Positions 45,142 to 53,798 of a DNA stretch of 60,375 nt are shown here, piece by piece. Source of the DNA: RGIG5579 sp045597125 (GTDB lineage: Bacteria; Bacillota; Clostridia; Oscillospirales; SIG627). The translations under genes and the position numbers were made by a program. The DNA is taken from assembly GCA_045597125.1 (NCBI GenBank), contig JAZODR010000023.1, forward strand, positions 1 through 60,375, written 5' to 3'. Under the pieces are notes generated by a model that was not told the DNA's origin, did not search any database, and was given only the letters and a program-made list of their open reading frames with translations. Position 1 is the stretch's first letter. Each line of letters begins with the position of its first letter.

Positions 45142-45541
45142 ACCAAAAACCTCCTTCCATCAGATTTCGTTTAGCATAATTCTTGCCAAGACAACCACAG
45201 GACTTGGTGTTGCCAGTTACAAGGTCAACAGAAGAAACCACGGTGGTTCTGCCACAGTCGCATTTGCATTTCCACAATGCTTTACGATGTTTGTTAGTTC
45301 CTGCTCGTTTCATTACAGTCAACATACCAAATCGTTGACCTGTGATGTCTTTTGCATGGGACACTCGTTTCAAGCATCCACAAGACTTTTTATGACCGTG
45401 TCGCAGGTCGCTTGTGGTGGCAAAGGTTGTGCCACCACAGTCGCACTTGCACTCCCATAGACGATGTTGTCGTCCATCAGTTCCAGCGGGACCGATTACG
45501 GTCAAACGGTTAAATTTCATACCTTCAAGATTGATTTTCAT
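45122..45541 (-). CDS. Duplicated cysteine-cluster (putative zinc-binding) protein
   Basis: 139 residues in two repeats of about 50 (residues 8-57 and 70-118). Each has the form F-x-x-LTV...W-x-CKCDCG...DL-x-x-G...KSCGCL. Each repeat has five cysteines that could hold zinc. Similar modules occur beside phage DNA-binding domains; the role here is unknown. It lies between xis and int and overlaps the int start by 20 bp, so translation is coupled and an accessory role in recombination or its control is likely. Confidence 0.68.
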   Translation of the reverse strand: MKINLEGMKFNRLTVIGPAGTDGRQHRLWECKCDCGGTTFATTSDLRHGHKKSCGCLKRVSHAKDITGQRFGMLTVMKRAGTNKHRKALWKCKCDCGRTTVVSSVDLVTGNTKSCGCLGKNYAKRNLMEGGFWYGTKNI

Positions 45542-45554
45542 ATGTTACCTCCGA

Positions 45555-45785
45555 TTAGTAGTGTAGTTCAGTTTCCTGAACGATGTAATTTTCAAAGAGC
45601 ACTCTTTTGATGAGTGTCTTGGTTCCGACACGGAAAAGGTATTCTGCATCGGGTCTGCTTTGTACCAGTTTCCTGATAGTATGTTCTCCAATACCGAAGA
45701 CCCCACAGGTCTCTTCAATAGTGAGCATCACCTTGTGTTCAGGTGCGACCACAGGAATGGCCATAGATAAACAATCATTCTTCAT
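45555..45785 (-). CDS. xis: Excisionase, Tn916 Xis-like (element II)
   Basis: 76 residues. The segment MLTIEETCGVFGIGEHTIRKLVQSRPDAEYLFRVGTKTLIKRVLFENYI is a winged helix typical of Xis and parallels the element I protein. It lies two genes before int in the same operon, 13 bp from the zinc-finger gene. Confidence 0.8.
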   Translation of the reverse strand: MKNDCLSMAIPVVAPEHKVMLTIEETCGVFGIGEHTIRKLVQSRPDAEYLFRVGTKTLIKRVLFENYIVQETELHY

Positions 45786-45787
45786 AG

Positions 45788-46201
45788 TTAAGTCTCCTTT
45801 CGTTTTTTTGTTTTAGAAGAATATTTCTCTCGTTCGTGCTGAATTTGCGAGTTACATTCATCGGTATATTGAGGATAGATTTCCATTATCCGATGTAGCA
45901 ACAATTCTTTGAAGTATGCATAATTGCGGTTCTTGTCACCATCAATTGCATCCAAGTCATATAAGGCAAGTTCGTAGTCCGAAAGACAATGCCGAATATA
46001 ATTCACAGTCCAACGGTTTTTAGTAGACTGTGGTGCACTATAAACATCACAGTTATAATCGCCACCTGCCAAGTGCTGTATCTCTTGATAAACAAGTGCT
46101 TCTTTTTCTACCTGTTGAGTGTCTATATGTGTAATTTTAATATTGTGCACCAGTTGCTCTATTTGCTCCCTCTGTGTGCACGGTAAAGTAATAGTAATCA
46201 T
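45788..46201 (-). CDS. Hypothetical protein of element II
   Basis: 137 residues, not recognised. It is soluble and helical, with an N-terminal beta strand (MITITLPC), a central segment YIRHCLSDYELALYDLDAIDGDKNRNYAYFKELLLHRI and a basic tail (KTKKRKET). It is two bases upstream of xis and heads the xis-int operon of element II. It may act in regulation, by position only. Confidence 0.6.
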   Translation of the reverse strand: MITITLPCTQREQIEQLVHNIKITHIDTQQVEKEALVYQEIQHLAGGDYNCDVYSAPQSTKNRWTVNYIRHCLSDYELALYDLDAIDGDKNRNYAYFKELLLHRIMEIYPQYTDECNSQIQHEREKYSSKTKKRKET

Positions 46202-47023
46202 ATCTCTGCTTGTCCTACACTTCCTTTCGCTTGAATTCCGAACAATCAGTGGAGCACATCACATCACACTTCACTGCTGCGGTGTCCACAGTATACAGCA
46301 GCGAAAAAGTCCTGTCAAAGTGCCTTTTTTCAAAACTTTTTGAGGTTACAGAGAAACAAAATTTTACGAAAAACACGGGTTTTCATCTCTCAAAAATCGC
46401 TACGAGATATTTTGAAAAACTTTTTGAAAATGGAGGTAAACAAAGTTTTAAAAAAACAGTGGTTTTTCGTCTCTCAAAAATAATTAGTACTTTTTTTAAA
46501 AAATTTTTTGAAGCATTTTTTCAGGGAGAGATTATCTGAAAAGAAGTTTAGAATATTAGTATCAATTTCATTTTTGAGAGGTGAAAAAACCGATATTTGA
46601 TAAACTGTTTTATAATTTAAATAAAAAAGCCGTACCAACGAACCATCGGTGTGCTACGGTTCGTGAGTACGGCAACTGCTTTACATATAACCACAGTAAA
46701 AGCAAAATCCATTTATTTTATAAAAATTAAAGTAGGAGAAATTAGAATAGTAGATAATCTTATATCGTAGATGTTTTTATACCCTCCTATGAAAATAGGA
46801 GCAAACGGGAAAGGCATTAATGCACACCGATAAGATAATGATATTTCTCTTTTGGTTTTATTTCAAGAAATCTATGCATGACAAAACAGACTATCACATC
46901 TCACTGTTAGAAAAAATATGAGATTTTTTCTAAAAAGTAAGGAAAAATAGTCTTGAACTTTGCGGTATAATCCACCTTTACTCGTAACCCATAAAATAAA
47001 GTGAATATATGTTATTAAGTAAC
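46202..47023. other. Gene-free region downstream of the replication gene, with hairpin
   Basis: No credible coding sequence. A double hairpin at 46629-46673 has outer stem GCCGTAC/GTACGGC and inner CGAACC/GGTTCG, a candidate replication origin or nick site for the gpII/X-like protein. Copies of the TCTCAAAA...AAACTTTTT repeat lie at about 46385-46430, 46460-46510 and 46567-46580. Confidence 0.55.
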
Positions 47024-48043
47024 CTACGAACTGTCCAAATACCATTTTGCTTTTCTTGCGGTATCTTTTGTATAGGTTCTGTTTTTGTGGGGTTTGTTGT
47101 TTGCTGTGTTGTTCCATATCCGTTTCGCCTTTCGTAATTTCATTATCGTGTTGCAAACTTTAATCGTCATCTGAATAGGGGTCTCGCAGGAATAGGGGCA
47201 TATTCCGAGCGACTTGCACTTGCGGGTTACTGCAAGTTGCTTAACTCGTTGCTTTTTATCTGTAAACGATGGTTCATCGTTAATTTGTTTAAGTGTCTGC
47301 CGTAATGAAGGCTGACTAATATTTTTGACTGCAAATTGGTGCAGTTCATTCCGTGTAACAATTTTCTTATTAAGGCCATAAACATCAAGAAGTTTGTTCC
47401 AAGCGAGTTCCACTGCCACCTGATTTGTGAGGACTTGATGGAGGGTAGGTCTGTATCCGAAAGTGCGAGTTACTGCCTTACGGTTTAATTGAAACTCAAA
47501 TCTGACTGTTGGGTCCATTTCTTCTCGCAACCCTTTTGGAAGGTGTTTGTCCTTATCTTTACGATATACTCGCACCCCATTACCTTTTCGTGTTTGGGAG
47601 GTAAGACCTGTCTCATAATCAAATCTTCGCTCATATCTGGCAGGGAGTATTTTCTCTGCAAAGTCCATAGCAGCATTTGCTCTGTCCTCGTTCTTAAACA
47701 CAAAATCAAGGTTCAAGTCAAGACGGCATACCAGCATATCCTTGGTGCTAACATTTATGCCGAGTTCATCTTCAACAACCTTTGTTATAATGCTCTCAAC
47801 GGCACCAGAACGGTCAAAATCGTAAGGAATGGCATTAGTCCCGTTCTGCACTTTTGAGGCAGAGAAATGGAGCACAAGCGACCGAGACCACGAATAGTAC
47901 GACATAAAGATACTTGCCTTGTTAGCGAGTTTGATTTTCTTATAATCATAAATAAGACCCTTCTTTGTGGTGTCCCAACCGTTCTCTTTTGAAATTTTGT
48001 CGTTAGTGAAGTCTAAAATTGATACACGAATAGTGTCTAACAT
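47024..48043 (-). CDS. Replication initiation protein, inovirus gpII/X-like
   Basis: 339 residues. The N-terminal MLDTIRVSILDF, the segment SASKVQNGTNAI, CRLDLNLDFVF, VRVYRKDKDKHLPKG and TVRFEFQLNRKAV follow the pattern of phage/plasmid replication protein II/X (rolling-circle initiators of filamentous phages). The C terminus is basic. AAAGGGGGTG lies before the ATG. No Zot-like or coat genes are seen, so the element is not a complete inovirus. It probably nicks an origin within the element; 12-bp iterons and palindromes lie just upstream. Confidence 0.65.
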   Translation of the reverse strand: MLDTIRVSILDFTNDKISKENGWDTTKKGLIYDYKKIKLANKASIFMSYYSWSRSLVLHFSASKVQNGTNAIPYDFDRSGAVESIITKVVEDELGINVSTKDMLVCRLDLNLDFVFKNEDRANAAMDFAEKILPARYERRFDYETGLTSQTRKGNGVRVYRKDKDKHLPKGLREEMDPTVRFEFQLNRKAVTRTFGYRPTLHQVLTNQVAVELAWNKLLDVYGLNKKIVTRNELHQFAVKNISQPSLRQTLKQINDEPSFTDKKQRVKQLAVTRKCKSLGICPYSCETPIQMTIKVCNTIMKLRKAKRIWNNTANNKPHKNRTYTKDTARKAKWYLDSS

Positions 48044-48275
48044 TCTAATTCACCCCCTTTGCTTATATGGTAGAGAAACGATTACAACATTTTTTCAAAA
48101 AAATCAAGAGCAGCAAAATGGGCGATTTTCTAAAAGTTTTTAATAAAATCGGGAATTTGATTTTTGAGAGACGGGAACCATATGCTTTTAAAAAACTTTT
48201 TCGCAAAAATAAATTTTATAAAATTTTTGAGAGTCCGAAACCCAGAGATTTTTGAAAACTTTTTCATAAAGCAAC

Positions 48276-48308
48276 AAAACTCCGACGTCGTTTTCGTCGG
48301 AGTTTTTT
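48276..48308 (+). terminator. Hairpin terminator before the iterons
   Basis: AAAACTCCGACG pairs perfectly with CGTCGGAGTTTT and is followed by a T run. Confidence 0.82.
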
Positions 48309-48318
48309 ATGTGTTAAA

Positions 48319-48390
48319 ATATGGTCCTAAATATGGTTATAAGTATGGTCAAAAATATGGTCCTAAATATGGTTATAAGTATGGTCAGAG
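48319..48390 (+). repeat. Six 12-bp tandem iterons
   Basis: Units of the form RTATGGTNNNAA: ATATGGTCCTAA, ATATGGTTATAA, GTATGGTCAAAA, then the same three again with two changes in the last. The whole is a 36-bp unit repeated twice. It sits 275 bp upstream of the replication gene. Confidence 0.88.
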
Positions 48391-48452
48391 CACCCATCCA
48401 CCCATCTGGCAAACATTACCCGAAAAAACGGTGATTTTCTGATAAAACCCTT

Positions 48453-48736
48453 AATTGTATTTTTTAAAAAATACAATTGAACGATTTTAAAATCATCCAT
48501 TTTAAACATCTAACATAAGAGTTTTGCTTAAAAATAACAAAACAGTATCTTATATAGGGTAAAATACCGTTTAATCGTCTGTAAAAGTCTCAAATCGTTT
48601 GACGAAATTTTATAGTCGGGTAGAAAAATACTTTTGCCACCCAACCTCACACTATTTTAATGCATTATGAAAGACGATTTTAAAATCGTTTATTTTCTTT
48701 AAAAAGGCTGAAAAAATAGCGCTATCGCGCTATAAT
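48453..48736 (+). promoter_or_regulatory. Palindromes and promoter before the 176-aa gene
   Basis: A perfect 26-bp palindrome (48453-48478) and a perfect 16-bp palindrome ACGATTTTAAAATCGT (48673-48688) precede a promoter: CTGAAA 48708-48713, 17-bp spacer, TATAAT 48731-48736. A TAGCGC/GCGCTA dyad at 48717-48732 overlaps the -10 box and is a candidate operator. Confidence 0.68.
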
Positions 48737-48764
48737 TTAAACACTAAAAATAAGGAGTGTTTTT

Positions 48765-49295
48765 ATGAATATTAATCATCAACTTTTTGAGAGCATCACG
48801 GATAATCTTAATACTGTTTTAGATACCGTTCCTGCTCACCCCAAGACCGACACCAAGGAATACGGTTATTATGCAATGGATACTGCATTTTCTTCTTTAA
48901 TGTCTTATTATGCCTGTCCTGACCAAACCAAAAAAGACCCTAATAAATTATTATCTTCTGTTTTTGACTGTGGGGTTATGATAAGGTCACTTTGTGATAG
49001 TGAAAAGGACTTTGGGAAGCGAACTGCTCTTGTATACGACTTTTTAGGGGATTGCGACATATGGAACGAAGGGTGGTTGGATGGACTGCTCTCTGACGAG
49101 GCAGTTCGCAAAGATATTGAAAATAGCCGATTATTAACGATTGAGGAAACGACACATCTTACCTATCATAATTACGGGGTTGAAATTGCCGACAATGGCA
49201 GGTTGCAGGATATGATAACCGTGCTCATCACCGTCTTTATGTTTGCTTCAAGAATTAAGATAGATTTAGGCGAAATCCTCCGTCCGACGGATTGA
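48765..49295 (+). CDS. Hypothetical protein of element II
   Basis: 176 residues, acidic and soluble, mostly helical, not recognised. It contains MIRSLCDSEKDFGKRTALVYDFLGDCD in the middle and a hydrophobic C-terminal helix (LQDMITVLITVFMFASRI). It has its own promoter with an operator-like dyad and a good AAGGAG site. It is transcribed away from the replication gene. Confidence 0.65.
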   Translation: MNINHQLFESITDNLNTVLDTVPAHPKTDTKEYGYYAMDTAFSSLMSYYACPDQTKKDPNKLLSSVFDCGVMIRSLCDSEKDFGKRTALVYDFLGDCDIWNEGWLDGLLSDEAVRKDIENSRLLTIEETTHLTYHNYGVEIADNGRLQDMITVLITVFMFASRIKIDLGEILRPTD

Positions 49296-50023
49296 TTTTT
49301 GATATTTGTAATTTTGCAAAAAACGAGTTTTGAAAATTATGCTGCATTTCATCTCTCAAAGTTCAGATACCCATAAAATCAAAAACTTTTTTGAGCATCG
49401 CCGTCAGGATGATGGTAAAAACCTTTAAAAACCATATAAAAATTTGCAAAAAAATAGCGGTCGCAAAACAAGCGGCCGCTATTCCTGTATTTTGCCTTTT
49501 CAAAATACAGTATCCCATTTATTTCATATTAAAGGATGAAAGAACTTCGATGAGTTCCGATGAAATAGTAAGATATATCTGATAAAAAAGCAAGTATTAT
49601 AAAGAAAATGGCAACGAGATTGTTCTCGTTGCCGTTCTCTTTACCTAAAATTTTACATAATGAAGGAATTTCATAATGACAATTTAATAATACCGTCCTA
49701 TGCTTTTTAAATCAAGAAATCGGTCTGTTCGGCAGAAGTTTTCTAAAATATAAGGAAATCACTTTTGAGAGACCAAAGGGGCTTATTTTACAAAACTTTT
49801 ATTCTGGTAATATAAGTTTATGAATTCCACCCGTTTTCATCTCTCAAAAATGAAAATGGAACAATATTAAAAACTTTGAGTAAGAAGACACAGCTCAAGC
49901 TGCAGAAATAGAATCTCATCGTTAAAAAGTTTCTAAAATATCGTTGCTTCCATTTCTCAAAGTTCAGAAAACGGTATTTTTTAAAACTTTCTTTTACCTG
50001 TTGGCGAAATTTTAGTAAAAGGC
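49296..50023. other. Gene-free region with hairpins and dispersed repeats
   Basis: No credible coding sequence. A hairpin at 49453-49483 (AATAGCGG.../...CCGCTATT) may end the 176-aa gene, and a perfect 10-bp stem GGCAACGAGA/TCTCGTTGCC lies at 49610-49633. Copies of the CTCTCAAA...AAAACTTT repeat occur at about 49356, 49762, 49834 and 49948. Confidence 0.55.
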
Positions 50024-50269
50024 TTGTAAAATAAGACCTTTTGGTGTATAATATCATAGCCAAATTATATTAACTCGAAAACTGAATAGCGAAGAACATT
50101 TTATGTCCGTGGGGATACTATACCCTTTTTTCTCATACCCTGAATTTGATAAAAATGCAAATTCCATCGGTATGAGTGAATTTAATGTTCTTCGTGTTGA
50201 TATAGTTTGGCGACTATCGGAGTTTGCATTTTTTGTGCGGCTGCTTCGGTAGTCGCACTTTTTTATTTT
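50024..50269 (+). promoter_or_regulatory. Promoter and structured leader with terminator before the acyltransferase (element II)
   Basis: TTGTAA 50024-50029, 17-bp spacer, TATAAT 50047-50052. The leader has an 11-bp closing stem (50090-50100 with 50184-50194) enclosing CTCATACC/GGTATGAG (50132-50139 with 50169-50176). A terminator hairpin with UUCG loop lies at 50235-50258, followed by T6. Segment 50210-50219 can pair with the 3' arm of the terminator (50247-50256), and 50155-50165 can pair with 50219-50229. These are alternative pairings of the kind used by attenuators or riboswitches. Confidence 0.72.
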
Positions 50270-50282
50270 CAGGGGGGGAAGT

Positions 50283-51208
50283 ATGTTTTCCATTATTAAG
50301 GGGTTAACATTGTCCCAAGAAGAATTAGACCACTATTATATACAAAAGAGGAAGTGCTATTACAGTAAATACGGTGCAGTTCCAAAGTTTATTAGATTAC
50401 ATAATTTCTTTCATTGGCTGCTTGTTCCGTGTATTATTCTTTTGCGAAAAATTAATAGAATCAAGTTGACCGTTGTATGTGATGAGCGAACAAAAACAAA
50501 AGAACCCATAGTTTATGCTTGTACACCATAGGTGGAGTTGATATTGAAACGGCTTTTGAAGCGATAAAAAATCCGTGTTGGTTGTTTCTTGGTGACCCAA
50601 GAGAAGTATATAAAAATATTGATGGTTTTATGTTAGGCCTAAACGGTGTCATATGTCTTGATTCAAAAGATAAAGAAGACCGATTGATTGCGAAAGAAAC
50701 AGCAATTGCTTTATTACAAAATGGTGGCCATTTAATGATTTTCCCCGAAGGTGCATGGAACATATCGGTTAACCAACCCGTCATGGGGCTGTTTTGTGGT
50801 ACTGCTGATATTGCAATACAAAGCAAAGCACAAATCGTTCCTGTAGCACTTGAATGTTACGGTAAGCAGATGTATGTTGCGATTGGTGAAAATATTAAGG
50901 TTGCAGGTGTTTGGGATGATAAATACAAATTAACCAGTCATATTCGTGATACACTTGCAACATTAAAATGGCGAATTTTTGAATCTGTGGATATATGGAA
51001 CCGTAAAGACATTCCCGAAAACTATCGGAAAATATTTATAGATAGTATTATTAACGATAATAAAGATACATCTTATACAGAGCAAGATGTAATACACACA
51101 ATGTTCAATGATAAAAATGTTATATCATACGAGTGTGTATTTTCGCATTTAGATAATATAAAACCCACAATGGAAACCGCATTTTTATTTAATAAGAGAT
51201 TATATTAA
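50283..51208 (+). pseudogene. PlsC-like acyltransferase, frameshifted at the catalytic motif (element II)
   Basis: Two frames together encode a homologue of the intact 316-residue acyltransferase of element III. The first frame runs 50283-50531 and ends at a TAG after YACTP. The second frame resumes with IGGVDIETAFEAIKNP. Comparison with the intact copy (YACTHIGGVD) indicates loss of one base near 50524 (ACACACATAGG to ACACCATAGG). This destroys the His of the HX4D motif. The rest, including VICLDSKDK and MIFPEGAWN, is well kept (about 85% identity), so the change is recent or an assembly error. AGGGGGGAA precedes the ATG. Confidence 0.85.
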
Positions 51209-51220
51209 GGAGTTAAAACT

Positions 51221-52945
51221 ATGACAACAGAAAAAAACTTGACGGGATATCCATCAATAGATAGGCCACAAGACAGATTTTATAGAGCAAAACCGATTCG
51301 TGAAATCGAAACAGAACAGACCATTTATGAAATGGTATTTAATTCAAATAAGGGTGATATGTTCGCACCTGCTATTGAATATATGGGTGTAACTTGGACA
51401 TTTGAAAGACTAAAAGAGAAAGTGGACCAAGCCGCAGATGCTTTTATAAAAGCAGGATTTAAGGTGGGCGATACTGTCCTTTTAGGTGTGTCTAACTGTC
51501 CTGAATCTGTTCTAACTCTTTTAGCATTAAACAAAATCGGTGTTATATCAAGATGGTTTGATGTTAGGGCAAGTGAAAAAGACATTGAAGATTATGCAAA
51601 TAGTAGTAATTGTCGTTGTATAATTGCTTTTGATATGTTATTGCCTAAAATTGAAATGGCAATAAATAATACTAAACTTGAAAAGGTTTTGATTATTTAT
51701 CCCACCGATTCACTTTCCTTTATTGCAAAAACATTTTATTCATTAAAAGCAAAGAAACTTCCTAATGATTCAAGATTTATTCGTTATAAAGATTTTCTTA
51801 AAAACGGCAACACAAAGAGTAATATTTCCTGTGTGCCGTTTGATAAAAACCGTCCATCAGTTATGATTCAGTCAAGTGGTACAACAGGGAAACCTAAAAT
51901 TATTGTTCACTCGGATTTTTCTGCAACTTCTTGTGTGAAGAAAATGTCTTTTTACGACTTGCCCGTTGAACCACAAAAAATTATACTCGATGCTTTACCT
52001 CCTTGGATTGCTTATGCAATCGGGCAAGCCGTTTTGTATCCATTATGTTTAGGAGCAAAGGTAAAACTCTGTCCTACTTTTGAACCTAATATGGTTATGA
52101 ATAGTTTAGGACAATTCACTTTGTCTTTTGCTGCACCTTTTCACTATCGTTACATAAGAGATAATTTTAATAAACTTTCAAAAAAACAACTTAAAGGGTT
52201 AACAATGTTAGATTGTTTAGTTTCGGGTGGTGATAAGATTTCCGCAGAAGAAAATGCAGAATTGGAACAAGTGCTTGGTGTTACTTTGGCAAATGGATAC
52301 GGAAATAATGAGGGTTGGGGTTGTTTAACCTGCAATCCTGCAAAAGGCAATAAATATGGTACTGTTGGTATTCCTAAATATGGCGAGACAATTATTGCTT
52401 ATGATGTAAATAGCGGAAAAGAATTGCCGTATGGCGAAAGTGGGGAGATTTGCTCTTTAACCGATACTATGTTCATTGGATATGATAATAACGAAACTGA
52501 AACAAATATGGTAAAACAACTTCACTCCGACGGCAAAGTATGGTTGCATACGGGAGACCTTGGATTTGTTGATGAAGATGGATTTATCACACTTAACGGC
52601 AGAGCCCGTAGGGTCATTGTTCGTCAAGGCTTTAAGATTTCTGCTTATACAATAGAAGATAAAATTACAGAGCATTCCGCAGTTAAAGAATGTGTTGCAG
52701 TAGAGGTCAAAGACCAGAATGAAGAACATGTACCAATGGTTTACATTATACTTAAAGATGATGTTGCTGATACAGAAAAGACAAAACAAAGCATTTATGA
52801 TAAATGCAAAAGTGAATTAAAAGAATATGAGATTCCTAAACATTTTCAAATTGTAACAGAGTTGCCTTACACACAAAATGGAAAATACGATTTTAGACTT
52901 TTAGAGCAACGAGGCAACGAATATGTTGATTCATTAAATAATTAA
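51221..52945 (+). CDS. AMP-forming acid ligase B (class I adenylate-forming superfamily), element II
   Basis: 574 residues, complete. Motifs: A3 SSGTTGKPK, A5 GYGNNEG, A7 HTGDLGF, A8 GRARRVIVRQG, A10 QNGKYD with the lysine. The N terminus NLTGYPSIDRPQDRFY matches the signature of the other two ligases. It starts 12 bp after the broken acyltransferase with AAGGAG, so it shares that transcript and structured leader. Substrate unknown. It differs markedly from ligases A and C in sequence, while the acyltransferases of II and III are close. Confidence 0.9.
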   Translation: MTTEKNLTGYPSIDRPQDRFYRAKPIREIETEQTIYEMVFNSNKGDMFAPAIEYMGVTWTFERLKEKVDQAADAFIKAGFKVGDTVLLGVSNCPESVLTLLALNKIGVISRWFDVRASEKDIEDYANSSNCRCIIAFDMLLPKIEMAINNTKLEKVLIIYPTDSLSFIAKTFYSLKAKKLPNDSRFIRYKDFLKNGNTKSNISCVPFDKNRPSVMIQSSGTTGKPKIIVHSDFSATSCVKKMSFYDLPVEPQKIILDALPPWIAYAIGQAVLYPLCLGAKVKLCPTFEPNMVMNSLGQFTLSFAAPFHYRYIRDNFNKLSKKQLKGLTMLDCLVSGGDKISAEENAELEQVLGVTLANGYGNNEGWGCLTCNPAKGNKYGTVGIPKYGETIIAYDVNSGKELPYGESGEICSLTDTMFIGYDNNETETNMVKQLHSDGKVWLHTGDLGFVDEDGFITLNGRARRVIVRQGFKISAYTIEDKITEHSAVKECVAVEVKDQNEEHVPMVYIILKDDVADTEKTKQSIYDKCKSELKEYEIPKHFQIVTELPYTQNGKYDFRLLEQRGNEYVDSLNN

Positions 52946-52950
52946 TACAT

Positions 52951-52988
52951 AAAAGGACTATGACAATTTTGTGACATAGTCCTTTTTA
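52951..52988 (+). terminator. Terminator of the acyltransferase-ligase B operon
   Basis: AAAAGGACTATG pairs with CATAGTCCTTTT around an ACAATTTTGTGA loop, followed by T5. Confidence 0.9.
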
Positions 52989-53094
52989 TTTTAAACAAAA
53001 ACACAGTAGAACAAAATAAAATTTTTTGATTTAAAAATATTTAAAAGTTAATTTTTCTTTGTAATCAATTTTTATATTACAAAGGAGAAATTTT

Positions 53095-53442
53095 ATGAAA
53101 CACACTATTAATCGTGGAGATGTCTTTTATGCAAACCTCAAATCTGATGGCACAAGCCGCCAAAGTGGTATCAGGCCCATAATCGTGATTTCAAATTCGT
53201 TCTGCAATCGTTACAGCCCTGTTATCTCTATTTTGACATGCACGACTTCCCGAACCAAGCACCCCTTGCCGACACATATTTCGCTCCCTGCCGCCGAAAC
53301 GGGAATGAAATACGACTCAATTTGTCTTTGTGAGCAACCGATGAGCATAGCAAAGACCGATTTGCTTGAATTCATTACGAGTTTGAGCGACGAACATATG
53401 GAAAAGGTAAACGATGGTTTAAGATGTCAGTTGTGCCTTTAA
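53095..53442 (+). CDS. MazF/PemK-family endoribonuclease toxin, without visible antitoxin
   Basis: 115 residues. RGDVFYANLKSDGTSRQSGIRPIIVISN is the PemK/MazF N-terminal pattern, and VISILTCTTSRTKHPLPTHI follows. MazF toxins cut mRNA at short motifs and are normally neutralised by a small antitoxin encoded just upstream. None is seen in the 150 bp before it or in the convergent gene behind it. Solitary copies of this type are common in clostridial mobile elements. GGAGAA stands before the ATG. Confidence 0.88.
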   Translation: MKHTINRGDVFYANLKSDGTSRQSGIRPIIVISNSFCNRYSPVISILTCTTSRTKHPLPTHISLPAAETGMKYDSICLCEQPMSIAKTDLLEFITSLSDEHMEKVNDGLRCQLCL

Positions 53443-53448
53443 AAAGCG

Positions 53449-53477
53449 AAACACCTTCCTTATGTGGAAGGTGTTTT
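53449..53477. terminator. Bidirectional terminator between mazF and the membrane-protein gene
   Basis: ACACCTTCC and GGAAGGTGT pair around TTATGT, with A-rich and T-rich flanks. Confidence 0.82.
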
Positions 53478-53786
53478 TCTTGTATGAGGTAACATTTCAA
53501 CTATCGTCAACACAATGAACAGTGTGAGCATCACCGACATAATCAGATAGTCGTTGATGATATGTCCAAACTCCAAGTGCATACTGATTGCATTGCCGAG
53601 CATAAAGAAGTTTCCAAGGAGAGACGGCAACTGCCAACCCCAGTGCAGTTCTTTTTCTTGTGCATACGACATCAAAAGCACGGTAATAATGCCCATCACG
53701 GCGACGAGAATATAAAACAGGTTCCGAGAGAGCAGTTGAAGACAGGCAGCACACATTGAACTTATAAATAAAACCAGTATCGTCAT
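53460..53786 (-). CDS. Small hypothetical membrane protein
   Basis: 108 residues with about four hydrophobic segments (about 3-15, 22-41, 50-66, 77-97) and a short basic tail. AAAGGAGG precedes the ATG. Last gene of the minus-strand operon that starts at 55598. It follows the transglutaminase-like gene by 12 bp. Not recognised. Confidence 0.68.
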   Translation of the reverse strand: MTILVLFISSMCAACLQLLSRNLFYILVAVMGIITVLLMSYAQEKELHWGWQLPSLLGNFFMLGNAISMHLEFGHIINDYLIMSVMLTLFIVLTIVEMLPHTRKTPST

Positions 53787-53798
53787 ATAATGCCTCCT

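Noticed and set aside
46872..47156. Minus-strand frame of 94 codons with a hydrophobic stretch
   Set aside because: It overlaps 130 bp of the well-supported replication gene in another frame and has no convincing start signal.
48319..48390. CRISPR array
   Set aside because: Units are 12 bp and directly abutting, without unique spacers, and no cas genes are present anywhere in the window.
48164..48442. Frame encoding repeated KYGPKYGYKYGQ
   Set aside because: The peptide repeat is a by-product of the 12-bp DNA iterons; the frame crosses a terminator hairpin and lacks a ribosome binding site.
49391..49582. 63-codon plus-strand frame
   Set aside because: No ribosome binding site, and it spans a hairpin; no recognisable protein features.
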